In this document: piece after piece, positions 26,081 through 46,627 of the stretch
Numbering within the stretch: position 1 is the first letter of the stretch
How the letters are laid out: each line of letters opens with the position of its first letter
NCBI GenBank assembly: GCA_024362935.1
Contig: JANCRA010000066.1
Location: forward strand, 1,913,501 to 1,977,500
Length of the DNA: 64,000 bases
Direction: 5' to 3'
Origin: Setophaga petechia
Taxonomy: Eukaryota; Chordata; Aves; Passeriformes; Parulidae
Translations under genes and position numbers: made by a program
Notes under the pieces: generated by a model
The model's database searches: none
What the model saw: the letters and a program-made list of their open reading frames with translations, nothing else
Told to the model about the DNA's origin: nothing

Positions 26081-27874
26081 TTTATTTATATAACACAGTT
26101 TTTCTTTGCCAAGGCTGTCACATGGCTATTCAGTACATGGCTATACTGCATAGTGATACAGAGAGTTCAGCAAGTGTCAGCTGGGGAGTACAAAATGTTA
26201 AATCTTCTCATTGCAAGAGAGGCAGCAAATACCAGCATTCCACCAGAAACCCAAACCCACCTTGCCAAGTAACATATGGCTGAGGTGAGAACAGCATTGA
26301 TTAAAAAACTGCAAGCAGCAAGGTGCTGAGCAGTAACATTAAAAACCATTTCATCTGTAATTTACAAATATGCAAAGTATCAGGTTACTTTAAAATTAAG
26401 AAGCATTTTGCTTACTAACATGAAACATTACTAATTTGTAATGCATCATTATTAACCAGGTATACAGGTTCCTGTGTCCCTGTGGTCTCACGGCACATGG
26501 TGCCAGTCTGGGCAGGTCATTCCTTGGACAGCAGAGGGAAGAGCAGAACAGACAACCCTGCTCCCAGGAGGGTTTCAGGACCAGCTGCCTTCCACCCTCC
26601 CCTTCCTAATTTGCCACTCAATAACCTTGGTTTAACCACAGAAGGGCGTATTGTATTTAGAAAACAACAACACACACAGATACAATGTGTATCAACAAAT
26701 CAACTGCTTCTGGCCCACGAGTGCCAGGAACATTTCTGCATCCCTTGCACAGCAAAATTCCAGGACCAGAAACAATTACTACAGCAATTGTTTTTGCATA
26801 TTTAAAATCTCTTACAGTACCTACAATAGAAAACATCTTACAGAGCAATAGGAAATGAAACAGAAACAGTCTTGCCAAATAATTCTTATTCTATAATTCT
26901 GGATGCTGCTCTAGTTGGGCACAGCCAAAGGGGACAGGAGAATATTGGTGAGGAAGAAGAGGAAGCAACAGCTTTACAACACAAAATATTAAAGACTCCT
27001 TGGGAAGGCCCCTGGCAGCAGTCCAGATGTGACTGCAGCTGTTCTATTGCTGTCTGAAAGCAAAAGGCACAGAATAATAAATCCTTGTCAGTGCTGTACA
27101 AAGCCAGCCTGGGACAGAGGCAGTTCCAGAGCAGCACTCACAGCCTGCTCAGCTCACCCACCTGCTCCGACACTGCAGCTGTCAGCACGTACCCAACACA
27201 CAGCTCACACCCACTCTGGAGCAGTGTCCAGCCACTCCTCAGAGCCAGGACTGTGCTCCTGGGAGCTCAGAGCTCACCCAGCACTTGTGGTCCATGGGGC
27301 ACAACTACCTCAGGAAGATCAGCTGAGGTGGGAGGGGTGTGGAGAACATCATTCAAGAAGTGCACCAGTAAAACCAGTCAGATAAATCCAGCTCCAGATT
27401 ACAGTTATAACCCAATATTTGCCACAGATGTGAATGGTGGGATTTAGTAAAGAGGCTTAGTCAGGACCTAACAACAGCATTGACAAGGCATTTGGTTCCT
27501 CAGAAACCACCTTAGGCCACTGCAAAGGCAGCACCCACTCCTCTCTCATCCAGTTATGGACAACTGCAGGAGCTCAGGGTGTGCCAGATTCCCATGAACC
27601 CCAAAGGAACAGCCCTGCTCCAGAGCTGCAGCCTCCCTTCCTGCTTAGCCCCTGGGGAAGGTGGGATGCTGGAATGTTCTCACCTCTCCCACAGGCACGT
27701 GGTTATAGCTGGAGCAGAATTTGCTGTAAGCACACCACCTCTGGCATCCAGCCTCCAGCTGGAACCCAGCCCTTCCAAAGGAATAAGGAGCACTCAGAAG
27801 GCACCTGTGGCAGCTGCAGAGGCAATCCCAGCCCCTCCAGCTCTCCCCACACCTGCCTGCCCTCAGCACCTGCC
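26081..27874 (-). other. ZC3H12A: ZC3H12A 3' UTR (presumed)
   Basis: On the minus strand the first convincing AATAAA after the stop reads from TTTTTATTTATATAAC at about 26,082-26,092, giving a UTR of about 1.8 kb. It includes AT-rich stretches (for example TTTTAAATATGC). A 200-bp part (26,665-26,873) is duplicated at 22,950. Regnase-1 is known to restrain its own mRNA through 3' UTR stem-loops, but I did not identify one here. Confidence 0.45.
26665..26873. repeat. Original of the duplicated ZC3H12A 3' UTR block
   Basis: This is the partner of 22,950-23,165. Shared landmarks are CAACAAATCAACTGCTTCTG, CAGCAAAATTCCAGG and TACAGTACCTACAATAG. Confidence 0.88.
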
Positions 27875-36497
<8,623 letters not shown>

Positions 36498-36589
36498 GGC
36501 TCCCGGCGGGGGACTCGCGGCCTCCGCTCGCCGCCGGGACCTGCGGGGCGACAGCGGCGTTAGCAGCGGCACCACGGCCCGGCCAAACC

Positions 36590-36860
36590 CCGGCTCCGCT
36601 CCCGGCCGAACCCTGGCCCGGTCCCGCTCCGTTCCCCTCCCGGCTGAACCCCGGTCCGGTCCCGCTCCGCTCTCGGCCGAACCCCGGCCCGGTCCCGCTC
36701 CGCTCCCGGCCGAACCCCGGCCCGGTCCCGCTCCGTTCCCCTCCATGCTGAACCCCGGCCCGGTCCCGCTCCGCTCCCCTCCCAACCCCAGCCCGGTCCC
36801 GCTCCGCTCCCCTCCCGGCCCAACCCCGGCCCGGTCCCGCTCCGCTCCCGGCCGAACCCC
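36590..36860. repeat. GC-rich minisatellite in the 5' intron of ZC3H12A
   Basis: About eight units of 32-40 bp built on CCCCGGCCCGGTCCCGCTCC and GTTCCCCTCCCGGCCGAA. It fills most of the intron between the noncoding first exon and the ATG exon. Confidence 0.85.
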
Positions 36861-36883
36861 CGCCCCGAGCCCCCCGCGCTCAC

Positions 36884-36958
36884 CGGGCCGCTGCCACCGC
36901 CGGGCTGCCGCTGCCTCTCCATGGGGCCGGAGCAGGGCGGGTTGAGGCGCTATTTATC
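36884..36958 (-). promoter_or_regulatory. ZC3H12A: ZC3H12A first exon (noncoding) and TATA-like promoter
   Basis: On the minus strand GGGATAAATAGCGC (36,951-36,958 is TATTTATC on plus) is a TATA-like box. About 30 bp downstream would start an exon that ends with the donor GTGAGC (plus GCTCAC 36878-36883). The ATG exon has an acceptor CCCCGCAG just above 36,540 and 43 nt of 5' UTR. A TATA box suits an immediate-early inflammatory gene. The transcription start is inferred. Confidence 0.5.
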
Positions 36959-36959
36959 C

Positions 36960-38025
36960 CCGAGCGTCCCGCATGAGCGGAAGCACCGAGTGAGGAGGTG
37001 GAGCCACGGCTCGGCTCGGCCCGGCCTCCGGGCTCCCGGGCTGCCGGGGGCTGGGTTCGGCTGGGCTCCGTGACACGCGTCCCCTGAACCGCCTGGGTCC
37101 CAGTGATGCAGGTGGCCGTGATTCAGCCGCTGGTGGCTTATCAACGTGGCCGTGCGGAGGAGATAGGAGCTGGCAGGAAACATGTCACCCAGCGGTGCCT
37201 GTGCCTTGCCAAGCGCTAAACGGCACCTGTATGGAGCTGCAGGGGTTAAATCTATATTGTGAAACGTGCAAAAACTTCGCATCTCTGACTTCTGATTAAT
37301 CATGCCTAAACAATTTAATGAAGGTAGTTGCAAATTTGCTCCCCCCAGGCCATGTACCGGAGCCCAGCTCAAGAGCGAGGAACTCTCCCAGTTACAGGAA
37401 TGCATTTGCATTCATCTTCCTTGTGGTTACCCCGAAACAATCATTTTTCCTTGTCTCTGGCCGTGTCTGAAACCGCACTGTGTGCTCAACAGTAACACAC
37501 ACACACAGCGAGATTCAGATCAGAGATAATCCTTATTCAGTCCTTAAGTAGGTGCTTTCCCAACACTTCTTTCCCTTGGAATCTACTCCAGTCAGCATGA
37601 ATTTAGTATTGTGTGCTTTTGCTTCCAGGCTAAAGTCTATTGCACCAGAAAGTATGGCCACAGACGTACTTCCTATAGGACGTACCCCAAGGAAGAGGAA
37701 CAAAGCTGAATCTCCAGATTTATGCAAAACAGTGGCAGCAGCCACATGGCTCCAATTTGGTGAAAGAGAAGCCAGGAGAGAGGGAGGCTGTTGGCTTCTC
37801 CACCCAAAAAGTCAGAGGGAAACACGTGCTGGGCACACCTCAGAGCTCCTCATGGGTGATTTTGACGATTTTTTTTTCTTTTTCACAGCTGCAAACTGCT
37901 TTGAACAGTACTTCTCTTTTTTTGGAAGTGCAAGGGCTATGGTGGAAGCTGCAGCTTCTGAGGATATGAAGATTCACAGAACTTTGCTGGGATTGTGGAT
38001 GCACTGAGGCTCTCCACCTCCAGGC
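36960..38025. other. Upstream region of ZC3H12A, no gene supported
   Basis: The CpG-rich tail of the island runs to about 37,080, then ordinary sequence. A 151-codon open frame on plus (37,552-38,007) has no recognisable domain and a poly-Phe run from a T tract. Confidence 0.5.
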
Positions 38026-38030
38026 AATAA

Positions 38031-38058
38031 TGGTGATGATGATGATGATGATGATGAT
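38031..38058. repeat. (GAT)n microsatellite
   Basis: GATGATGATGATGATGATGAT, about nine units. Confidence 0.95.
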
Positions 38059-38799
38059 ACAGTGCTGTGCCCACAGCAGGGCAGCTGCATCGTGCCCTTT
38101 CTGTGGTGGGACAGGCTGTCAGCTGGCCTGACTCTCTGTCCTTCTGCGACACATCCGTGGCCACAGGAAACAGGTGGAAGTCCCCATGAGAGCACAAGAA
38201 AGCACTGGGCTGTTCCAAGGAGGAGCCTGTGACGCCGAGGGGAGGACAGGGGCTGGCAATGTTCCCAGGATGGTCATCAAGAGCAGCCCGCAGCATCTCA
38301 TCCTGCTGGGCTGGGAATTCTGGTGTGCAAAAAAGGAACTAAAGCATCCAGGGGCAGCAAGAACCCCAAAATGCTCTATGACAGCAGGAGCCCATGGATG
38401 GAGTCAGTCCCTGCCTGTCCTCCACCTCCATCCCCTTCTCTGCTGCCTCAGTAAAAACTTTTTTCCTCCAGCCTGGCTCCTTGTTCATGAACAAGTTCTC
38501 AAAATCTTGATGTCATATTTTCCTAAGGATTACCACCACCATGTCCCATATTTTGAAGGAAGAGCTCATCCTCTGGCAGAGCCTTTCATCTCCCACTCAT
38601 GCACTTAACACAGCCAAAATAGTTGATATTCAAGGCTCCCATTATCTGCTGGTTGGGAAGGAGCTGGCCTTGTGCCAGGTCCTTGAGAGGTGATGCCAGC
38701 TCTTTGCAACTCCTGCTAACCAGCCACAACCAGGAGCCCTGTCAGAAAAGTGGCCCTGGACCTGGCTGCTTCCCTATGGAAGCTCAAGGCAGCTAACTC

Positions 38800-39010
38800 A
38801 CTTCTAAAAAAGGGCTAATTAAATCTCATTTATAAAAGCCTATGTGGGACCATTATGTTAATTAAAGACAACTTAAATGGCCTTATTTAGCAGCATTTGG
38901 GAGTAAATTAAACTGAATTAAGGCCGCTTTAATTCTGAATGAGAATTTTATGCAGAATTTTAATGTTCTACTTTAAACTTAGTTAATTCAATTTAATTTT
39001 CTTAAGAATC
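38800..39010. other. AT-rich candidate conserved noncoding element
   Basis: A block with repeated homeodomain-type cores (TTAATT, TAATTAAA) and no repeat signature: GCTAATTAAATCTC, ATTATGTTAATTAAAGAC, AGTTAATTCAATTTAATTTTC. This is suggestive only. Confidence 0.3.
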
Positions 39011-41280
39011 TTGTATAGACAAACCCTGAGAAATGAGGGACCTACTAAGGCACCTGCTCCAAGCTGAGCTCATTCATCAGCTTCTCAGGGAGCTGACAGA
39101 GCTGGGACTGACTGCCTTGGGATCTGTGTGTTTCCAGCAGCTTTGGTGTCCTCAATGCCTTGGTCATCTGTGGAGTGACCTGATGGTTCATCTCGCTGCA
39201 CTCACCCACAGGTGCTGCTGGTGATGAACTGAATTCTCCCATCACCTGCAGCTCAAGAGGCTCACAGAGCTGCCTCTGGGTTTTCTTTCACAGCAAGCAG
39301 TATAATTTATTACAGAGGACTCAGCACATTCTGGAATGAAAGGGAAAACAAATGATGATTTAATCCCTTTCTTTGGAAGAGGGTCATCATGCCTCACGAG
39401 GAAAGCTGAGCAGTAATGCTGGAAGCAAAGCTGAGAAACATCCCTTTATGGCTGTTTTCACAGTGCAGCCACTCAGGTTCATGGAGATGCCACTTGAGGG
39501 ATCTGCTGCTCTGACTGGCCTTGATGAACAAGGGTCTGGTGGCAGAACCATCACGGGTTGCTGGAGAGAAAGCTGCCAGCAGAGCAAAGCCAGGCTGGAC
39601 ACATGCCCAGTGCCATGAGGCACCGAGGGAAGATTCCTCCCACTCGTGTGTTGGGCAACAGCTCCTGGCCTCCAGACCCTGGTGCTGCGTGCTGTAGTGA
39701 TTCCAGAGGAGAAACAAAGCTCAGCTCTGCTCAGAAAAAAGGAAAATGTAGGAAGGGAGAAGCAGAGGAGGAGTTTATCAAGAATGCACAGAACTCTCGT
39801 TTGGAGCCTGTATACCTGCAGTCCTTGTCACACTGTTTGTGGTTCTCCCAGTGCTGCCTTCACCCACAAGCATGGGATTCCTGTGCAGCTGCAGACAACT
39901 AGATGGATTTTTCTCTGAAACATTCTATTTTGAATTTGTTCCATGGGCTTTAAGGAGATCCTTGTAGGCACTCTGCAGAGTAACTACTCCCTGAGTAGCC
40001 TGAGGGCTCCTTGCAGAGCAGGCATGTTTCTGAACTCTGGAGGAGAGTGCAGGCTCCCCAGGGACCATACCAAGGAAATTTATTTGGCTGTCACTGTGTG
40101 CCTGACTAGACACAGCCTTAGGTTCTCCTCTGAGTAAGCAGCCTTGATCTCTACCTTTGGTCTTAGTGATTGATGGCATTAAGTTATAGGATGAGCCTAT
40201 CTCCTCAATGACAGATGGATTGGGCACACCCTGACAATCTTTTCTCATGCACTTTTGTCAAGGAAAAGAGCTGTCCTTTGACAGCCTTTTGGGCTATAAA
40301 TCTGTCATTGGAGAGGGTTGAAGTGACAGAGGCAGCAGAAGCCTCACCATCACCTGGGCCTTCAGCTGAAAGCAGTTCCTTGACACCCCTGTGCCAAAGA
40401 CAGGGGGAACAGTCCCACTGTCCCTGCCCAAGCTGCATCAGGGGTTCAGTGTCTGGTGATATTTTCCCTTTGTGATCACCTCATCCCACAGCATCATGTC
40501 CAGCAGCAGCACCCAGAGCATCCACACCCTCTCCGTTCTGAAGCAGCACTCCTGGCTCACCAGGCAACCTCAGCTTTCCAGCAACCAGATCAAGAGCAGA
40601 GAGAAGCAACAAATTCAAGTAATAAATAATTGGGGAAAACCGAGTGATTGCGCAAGGGGCTGTGACAGCAGCATTTACTGTTCTGCTCAGCTCTTCCCAG
40701 CTGTGGCCTCTCTGCCGGAAAATGTCAGTGGTCCCCTTGTCCAGAAATATCCCTGCCTGCTCAGCCCAGGTTTGTTTGGATGCAGTGTCTGCAGCTCTGG
40801 ATTTGCTGTACTCTGACATGCCTGGGAGCATTCGCGACTTCAGAACGAAAAGAATAATAAAACTTGAACAAACACTTCATGGTATTAACATAAGATGTTT
40901 AAATAGACAGTCACAGAATATTTTATCTCACCCAGACCGATGTGAAGAGCAGAAGATTTATGCCTATTGCTAAGTAAATACCTCCTAAGAAGTCACATCC
41001 ATCTGGGAAGTGTTTTTCTAAGGAATGGAAAGGCAGAGCAGCAGTGTCTGCTCTGGACACCCAGGAATTCAGGGAAGGACATGGCAGCCCCTCTGAAATC
41101 CCAAACCCAACAGTAGCCCCTGGACAACTTTGGGGCCTTCTCTGCAAAGCTGGCTGGTGAATCACTTGGAGGACAGGCTGAGTTTCCTCAATGCTTTTCT
41201 CAGGAATCTGAGGTCCTGGCTCTCACGACACACTGCCTGTCAGAATATTCATTTTGTCCTTCTGTGGGCCAGCAGGGTCA
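39011..41280. other. Intergenic, no supported gene
   Basis: Short ORFs only. At 40,484-40,620 a stretch framed by CCCACAG and GTAATA stays open, but it matches nothing that I know and has no partner exon. Confidence 0.45.
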
Positions 41281-41284
41281 GCGG

Positions 41285-41985
41285 GGACCACAGCCATGGG
41301 GCCGTGGGGTCACGGGGACTGTGGGGTCATGGGGGATGTGTGGCCACAGGGGCCATGTGGTTATGGGGGTCATGGGGTTATGGGGTCTGTGTGGTCATGG
41401 GGGCTATGGGGTCATGGGGGCCGTGAGATCATAGGGTCCATGTGGTTATGGGGTCCATGTGGTCACAGGGACCGTGTGGTCATGGGGCCTGTGTGGTCAT
41501 GGGGGCTATGGGATCATGGAGGCCGTGGGATCATAGGGTCCATGTGGTTATGGGGTCTGTGTGGTCATGGGGGCTGTGGGATCATAGGGTCCGTGTGGTT
41601 ATGGGGTCTGTGGGATCATAGGGTCCATGTGGTTATGGGGTCTGTGTGGTCATGGGGGCTGTGGGATCATAGGGTCCATGTGGTTATGGGGTCTGTGTGG
41701 TCATGGGGGCTGTGGGATCATAGGGTTCGTGTGGTTATGGGGTCTGTGGGATCATAGGGTCCGTGTGGTTATGGGGTCTGTGTGGTCATGGGGGCTGTGG
41801 GATCATAGGGTCCATGTGGTTATGGGGTCTGTGTGTTTATGGGGACCGTGGGATCATAGGGTCCGTGTGGTTATGGGGCTATGTGGTCATGGGGACGGTG
41901 TGGTCATGAGGGCCATGGGGGCCGTGTGGTTATGAAGTCTGTGTGGTTATGAGGTCCGTGGGGTCATGGGGTCCGTGTGGTCATG
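41285..41985 (+). repeat. G-rich minisatellite, ~48-51-bp higher-order unit
   Basis: About 700 bp of GTGTGGTCATGGGGGCTGTG, GGATCATAGGGTCC and TGTGGTTATGGGGTCT modules in varied order (about 40 modules of 16-17 bp). The G-rich strand is plus. It abuts a CpG island at 41,990. Open frames through it arise from the 51-bp (3 x 17) period. Confidence 0.92.
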
Positions 41986-41989
41986 GGGG

Positions 41990-42720
41990 CCGTGCCGCTG
42001 CTCGTCGGCCTGCGCAATGTGGGGCAGCGGCGGGCGTGCCGCGGGTCGGGACGGATGTTTGTGATGTCAGCGGGACAGACAGACAGACAACCCGCCGCAG
42101 CCCCGCTCGCCGCTGCCGGGATGTCAGCGCCAGCGGCCGGGGCGCTGTGACTCGGGGTGGCAGGCAGGGGCCGGGAGGGGCTTCCCACCTGCTCCGGCTG
42201 CACCTGTGAAGGTGTTAGCCTGCCTACGGAGCGGGGGAAAGGGGCAGTGCCGGGCAGCGGGGCTGAGCCGTGCCGGTGGGAGGGCTGAGCCGCTCCGAGC
42301 AGCGAGGCTGAGCCGTGCCGGGCACCGGGGGTCTGAGCCGTGCCGGGCCGGGCGGGAGGGCTGAGCTGTAGCGGAGCGAACGGAGCAGCCCTCCCCGCAG
42401 TTGTGCAACGCTCCCCGCGCAGCCCAGCGAGCGGCCCCGGCCTCCCCTCCTGCTCCGGGAACACCCAGCGGAGTGAGGCAACACCGCGCTTTCGCTCCCT
42501 TGGCCGGGGATTTCCCCGCTGCGAGGCGTGCGGGGCTCCTGTGGGGCTGCAGCAGAGCCGGAGCTGTGGGTTTGTTCTTTCTTTGTGCGCTGGCCGGGCC
42601 GCGGGAGCTGCCCTGGCACAGCGCGGAACTCAGGATGCTGCGGCTGGAGCCTTGGGACACTGCCACCCCCAGCCCAAATCCCGGTCCCCCTGATGTGCCA
42701 TGGGAGAGCCCAGCCCGGCT
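41990..42720. promoter_or_regulatory. CpG island, possible start of an unannotated transcript
   Basis: High GC with many CpGs (CCGCTGCTCGTCGGCC, GCCGCGGGTCGGGACGG, GCTCCGGCTGC). It includes a ~31-bp tandem repeat at 42,235-42,365 (GGGCTGAGCCGTGCCGGG). It lies 5 kb upstream of the ZC3H12A start, where human has a divergent noncoding RNA as I recall. I could not define exons. Confidence 0.45.
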
Positions 42721-42859
42721 CCAGCCTGTCTTTCCACTTTTACACAACCGTGTGCAGGAGTGATGCATTTATTGCAAAACAGCTTCTGGAGCGGAGGCTC
42801 AAGAGACACAATATTCAGTGTGTGGGATCTGAGGTCTGTTTGTCAGACAGTTTCAGTTA

Positions 42860-44370
42860 AGACCTTGCCAGTCTTAACATCCTCCCAAGCCCACACACCT
42901 GATTCACAGCTGACATCAAGAAAAGGGGCAAAGAAGAGAGTGCACGTTTGTTTTCGTCTTTGGGACAGCTTCCCTTTTTCCCAAGAATCGGATTTGCTTT
43001 CTCAGCCTTCCACCTAGAGGCCTAAGCAAGGCTTTACAGCTTAGTCTAAATGTTCCGATTTATTGTCTCAGCTTTGTGGAACGGGCATTTGGGATGAGAA
43101 GGATGGTGAGATGCAGAAAGCAGTAATTAATGATTGGCCAAGGCTGGTTAATGCCTCTTCCAGTTCTGCTGACAAACCCATGTTCTTTGCTGGGCTTGTC
43201 TGTCCAATCTGATGTGCAGAAATGAAAACTTGTCCTTAGGTTTATCATCTTAAATTCTCTCTACAGTAACTACCAGCAAATTCTGATTGCTCAGAGCAGG
43301 AGGTGGATCTGGTGTGCCTCACCCCTGTCCTTGTTTGCAATCCTGCCTTTTTGCAAACCAGGACGAGCAGCACCTCCTTCTCTTCCTCCCTGCCCCATGC
43401 AGTGTTTCTGTGAGGTTGGAAAGTTGCTCATTTTGGTAGAAAATAATTGCATTTTGCTAGAAAACATATTTTCATGAAAACAGGAGGCTGGCTTTTCCTT
43501 CCCATTCCAGTTTGCTTTAACAGACATTAATATGCTGATGAAATTAAGGGACAAACCTGTGCACGCAGTAGCTCCCTAAGAACCATGAACAGCAATGACC
43601 CAGCAGCCTGTTCTGACTCCTCAGGAGGTGCTGCGCCTTGCCAGCAGCCTCAGTTTCTGGGTTTTGATGTTATCACATGTTCCAGGCTGCTCCAGAATCC
43701 CCACAGTCCTGCAGGAGGGTCTGCAGAGCTGCCCAGAGAGGAATGCTGAGGGGATGGAGGGTCTGAAATTTGCAAAGAGATGTCTTTGACTCTTCCTGAA
43801 GGAAGAGATTGAGCACCTCCCATTGCACCTCCTCACTGCTCTGAGCATCACCAGTGCAATGAAAGACTCCTGAGCAGTAAATGCTGATCCATTTAACATG
43901 ACTATAAAAAATCCATGCCAATAACCTGTTGTAGCTTAAGGTATTTAAACAATTCTCTATCTTTTTGTAGTTCTCTGTAATAATAATTAAATGACCTTTA
44001 AAATGGCAGTGGGTGGAAAAATTGTGCAAAGCTGAACAGCAATTCAGCAACTGCTGAAGAAGATTGAAAATCAAGTAGAAAAGAACTCACTTTGATGTAA
44101 AGGGAAGTGAAGCAATCAAGTCTGAAGCTGGAAGTTTGTTCTTCATTTGTGCTGATTTACAAATCCCATTGGGCAGAATAAATATGGGAACACTGAGCAC
44201 TCAAGGGATCAGTGAGCACCTCCCTGTGCACAGGAGCTTCCAGTGGCCTCAGCTCCCTTTGTGCTCAGTGGTCACATCTACCCCAGAGCAGGGGACAGCA
44301 GAGTGGTGACAACAAATTTGCTTTGCCACAACCAGCAGCTGTTGGAGAGTGCTTAAATCTGCTGAGGGTG
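42860..44370. other. Intergenic, nothing recognised
   Basis: Unique-looking DNA, short ORFs only. Confidence 0.45.
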
Positions 44371-44374
44371 ATGC

Positions 44375-44830
44375 CTGGTGAAGGCTGACCTAGAACAGAG
44401 GTTAGGTGGAGTTAAAGAATAAAGTAGGGATTTATTAAAAGGCCTCAATGGATTCACCTTGTGCAGTACAAGAGCCCAGCCAGGGCTGCACCCAAGATGA
44501 ACCAAAATGGTCACAAAATGGACACCCGGTCACGGGGTCTCTCATTTTATTAGTTTTGGTTCATTTGCATATTGTAGTTAATTGTTTAATTACAGCTTTA
44601 GGTTATGAAGTCCCATCCTTCTTGTTTTTCTCTCTTCTCTCAGCCCACGTTGTTTGTGCTCTTGGGCCTGAGATTTGGATCATTTGGCCTTGGTCCCCAG
44701 CTGGAGAAGGAATTGTTTTGTCTCCCTGCTCTGTGCAGAGAGCTCACCATCCCTTAACAGCTCAGAAGTACACACTAAAGCAGCACAGAATCTGAAAAAT
44801 ATAAAAGTTAAAACCTAAAGCATCAAGGGC
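44375..44830 (+). mobile_element. Family D LTR, longest copy
   Basis: TGCCTGGTGAAGGCTGACCT at the left, AATAAAGTAGGGATTTATT, TTTGCATATTG, TTAATTGTTTAATTACAGC and a 3' end CAGAATCTGAAAAATATAAA. Matching pieces lie at 50-140 and 29,530-29,815. Exact ends were not fixed. Confidence 0.65.
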
Positions 44831-45109
44831 TTTGGTCCTTCTGAGGACCCCTCACGAGGAGCTGGTTAGATCCCCTGTGTGTGCTCACACAGCAGGTCTG
44901 AAACACGAGGCTGGAGAGGGAGGAGCTGATCCCTCTCCCCCATACCCACCTGCCAGGCAGCAAAGGGCCCCTCTGCCCTTGGTGCTTTGATTGTTTTACC
45001 ATGCCAGCCATCAGCAGGGCTGGGGACACAGAGGGTTGGGGACACACAGGGCTGGGGTGCATACAGTGGGGGGACTCCTGTGCACCTCAACGCAGATACC
45101 TGGGGGCAA

Positions 45110-45215
45110 AGAGTGGTGGGTGACAGAAGAACTGGTGGGTGACAGAGGGGGACAGAAACTCTGGTGGGTGACAGAGGGGGCAGAAACACTGGCAGGTGAC
45201 AGAGGCCAGGCCAGG
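45110..45215 (+). repeat. Short minisatellite, ~30-bp unit
   Basis: GGTGGGTGACAGA(GG) occurs four times with GGGG(GA)CAGAAACTCT spacers. Confidence 0.85.
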
Positions 45216-45379
45216 CAGAGCCTGCAGCATCCTGGGAGAGGAGCTATTGCTGCACTGCTGCTGGCACAGCCTCCTTCGTGGTATCGCCACTTCGCAGCCT
45301 CGCGCTGCATTTGATCCCTACAATACATGGGATTTATCTCTCTCACTTTCATGTGCCTTTAAGGAAACACCACTCTTTA

Positions 45380-45640
45380 TCTCATTTCTGCTGCTTTTTT
45401 ATCATCACAAAGAGTTTTTAATGAAATGAGAAAGCGTCTGTTTCTGTGGGCCGACGTGGCGTGGGTAATTTCAATATAAAACAAACAAGGCGGCTTTCAA
45501 AATTAAAATTTTATGTGTGGCATTTTCTCATTTAACGGAATGCACAAAGACGGGCAAAACCAATTAACGGGAGGTTGAGACTCAGCAACTGGCAAAATTA
45601 AACAACAGGACTCTGCAAATGGAATGATTTGTTCAAAGAA
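45380..45640. other. Candidate conserved noncoding element
   Basis: Low-repeat, AT-rich block with homeodomain-like and CpG-containing islands (GTGGGCCGACGTGGCG, ATTTCAATATAAAACAAAC, TTTAACGGAATGC, ACCAATTAACGGG). The retained CpGs in an AT-rich setting suggest constraint. Inference only. Confidence 0.3.
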
Positions 45641-46627
45641 AGCTGGAGAAGGGGATGGAGAGGAGGGTGGAAGCAAGGCTGTGATCAAAAATCCACCACC
45701 TCTTAAAAATAAATGCAGACAACCTGCTTGTTAACTCCAGAACCCCACAGGCCAGGTGGGAACATTAAGGAATGGCATAGTCTGGGAATGCCAACTTTTG
45801 GGGAGAGCTGGGGATGTCCCAAGCCAGGGCTTGGATGCTGTGAGTGGCAGGAGAAGTTGGCTCCCAAAATGTTCCTGCCCCAGAGCAGCAGTTTGTGCAG
45901 GGCTGCTCTAACACCCTTCAGGAGAAGGCTGCTTCCATCCCCAGGTTTCTCTCTGCTTCCAAATCCCCTCCCACTAAGGAAAACCTCTGTTCCAGGAGGA
46001 GTTAAGCTGGAGACAAGGAGGAAAGCAGGAAGGGGAGGCTGGAGGTGTCTCTGCCCCCTGTGCTGCTCCTGCACAGGGCTGTGATCAGAGGAGCACCATG
46101 GGGGCTCCAGATGAACCATCTTAAAAGAGAGGAAGAGTGGAATTAGGGCTAATCACTTGCTATCAACCATCAGCCGGGGCTGTGCCTGCAGAGTTCAGGA
46201 TTTACAGTCCCTGGGAGCCAACCTGAGCTGGGCTCTGATTGCTGCAATCACTGCAAAACGGGGCTGGGGCTTATTTGCCTGTTTAGCTCATAATTTGTGG
46301 TGTTGAAGTGTTGAATTCTTTAAGGTGAGAAGGTGTCAGGACCGTATTTATGTGGGAATTTAGGCCTGCTGCACCTGAGCAAGGCTGAGCCCTGCCTCAT
46401 CATACAAGCGAGTCAAGATTTCTCTCAGGTGTGCTGCCCTTTGCTGGAGCCCAGGGATCACAGAGGGAGAGTCTGTCTGCCTGGTGAATGAAATGTGGAG
46501 CAGAATTATTCCCTGTGCTTCCAGCTCTGCTCTCCTCAGAGATGGAGAAGGCAAAAGTCACTTGCAAAGGAGGGGCAGCAGCCATCCAGCCCTTGCATGT
46601 GGCTGCTCAGCTACAGGTCTTAAAAGA

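Noticed and set aside
37552..38007. 151-codon plus-strand frame
   Set aside because: No domain, no splice partner, Phe run from a T tract.
40484..40620. Possible lone exon
   Set aside because: AG and GT borders are present but there is no recognisable product and no neighbouring exon.
41254..41935. Open frames in the G-rich minisatellite
   Set aside because: Periodic Gly/Trp/Met/Val strings made by a 51-bp repeat, not a protein.
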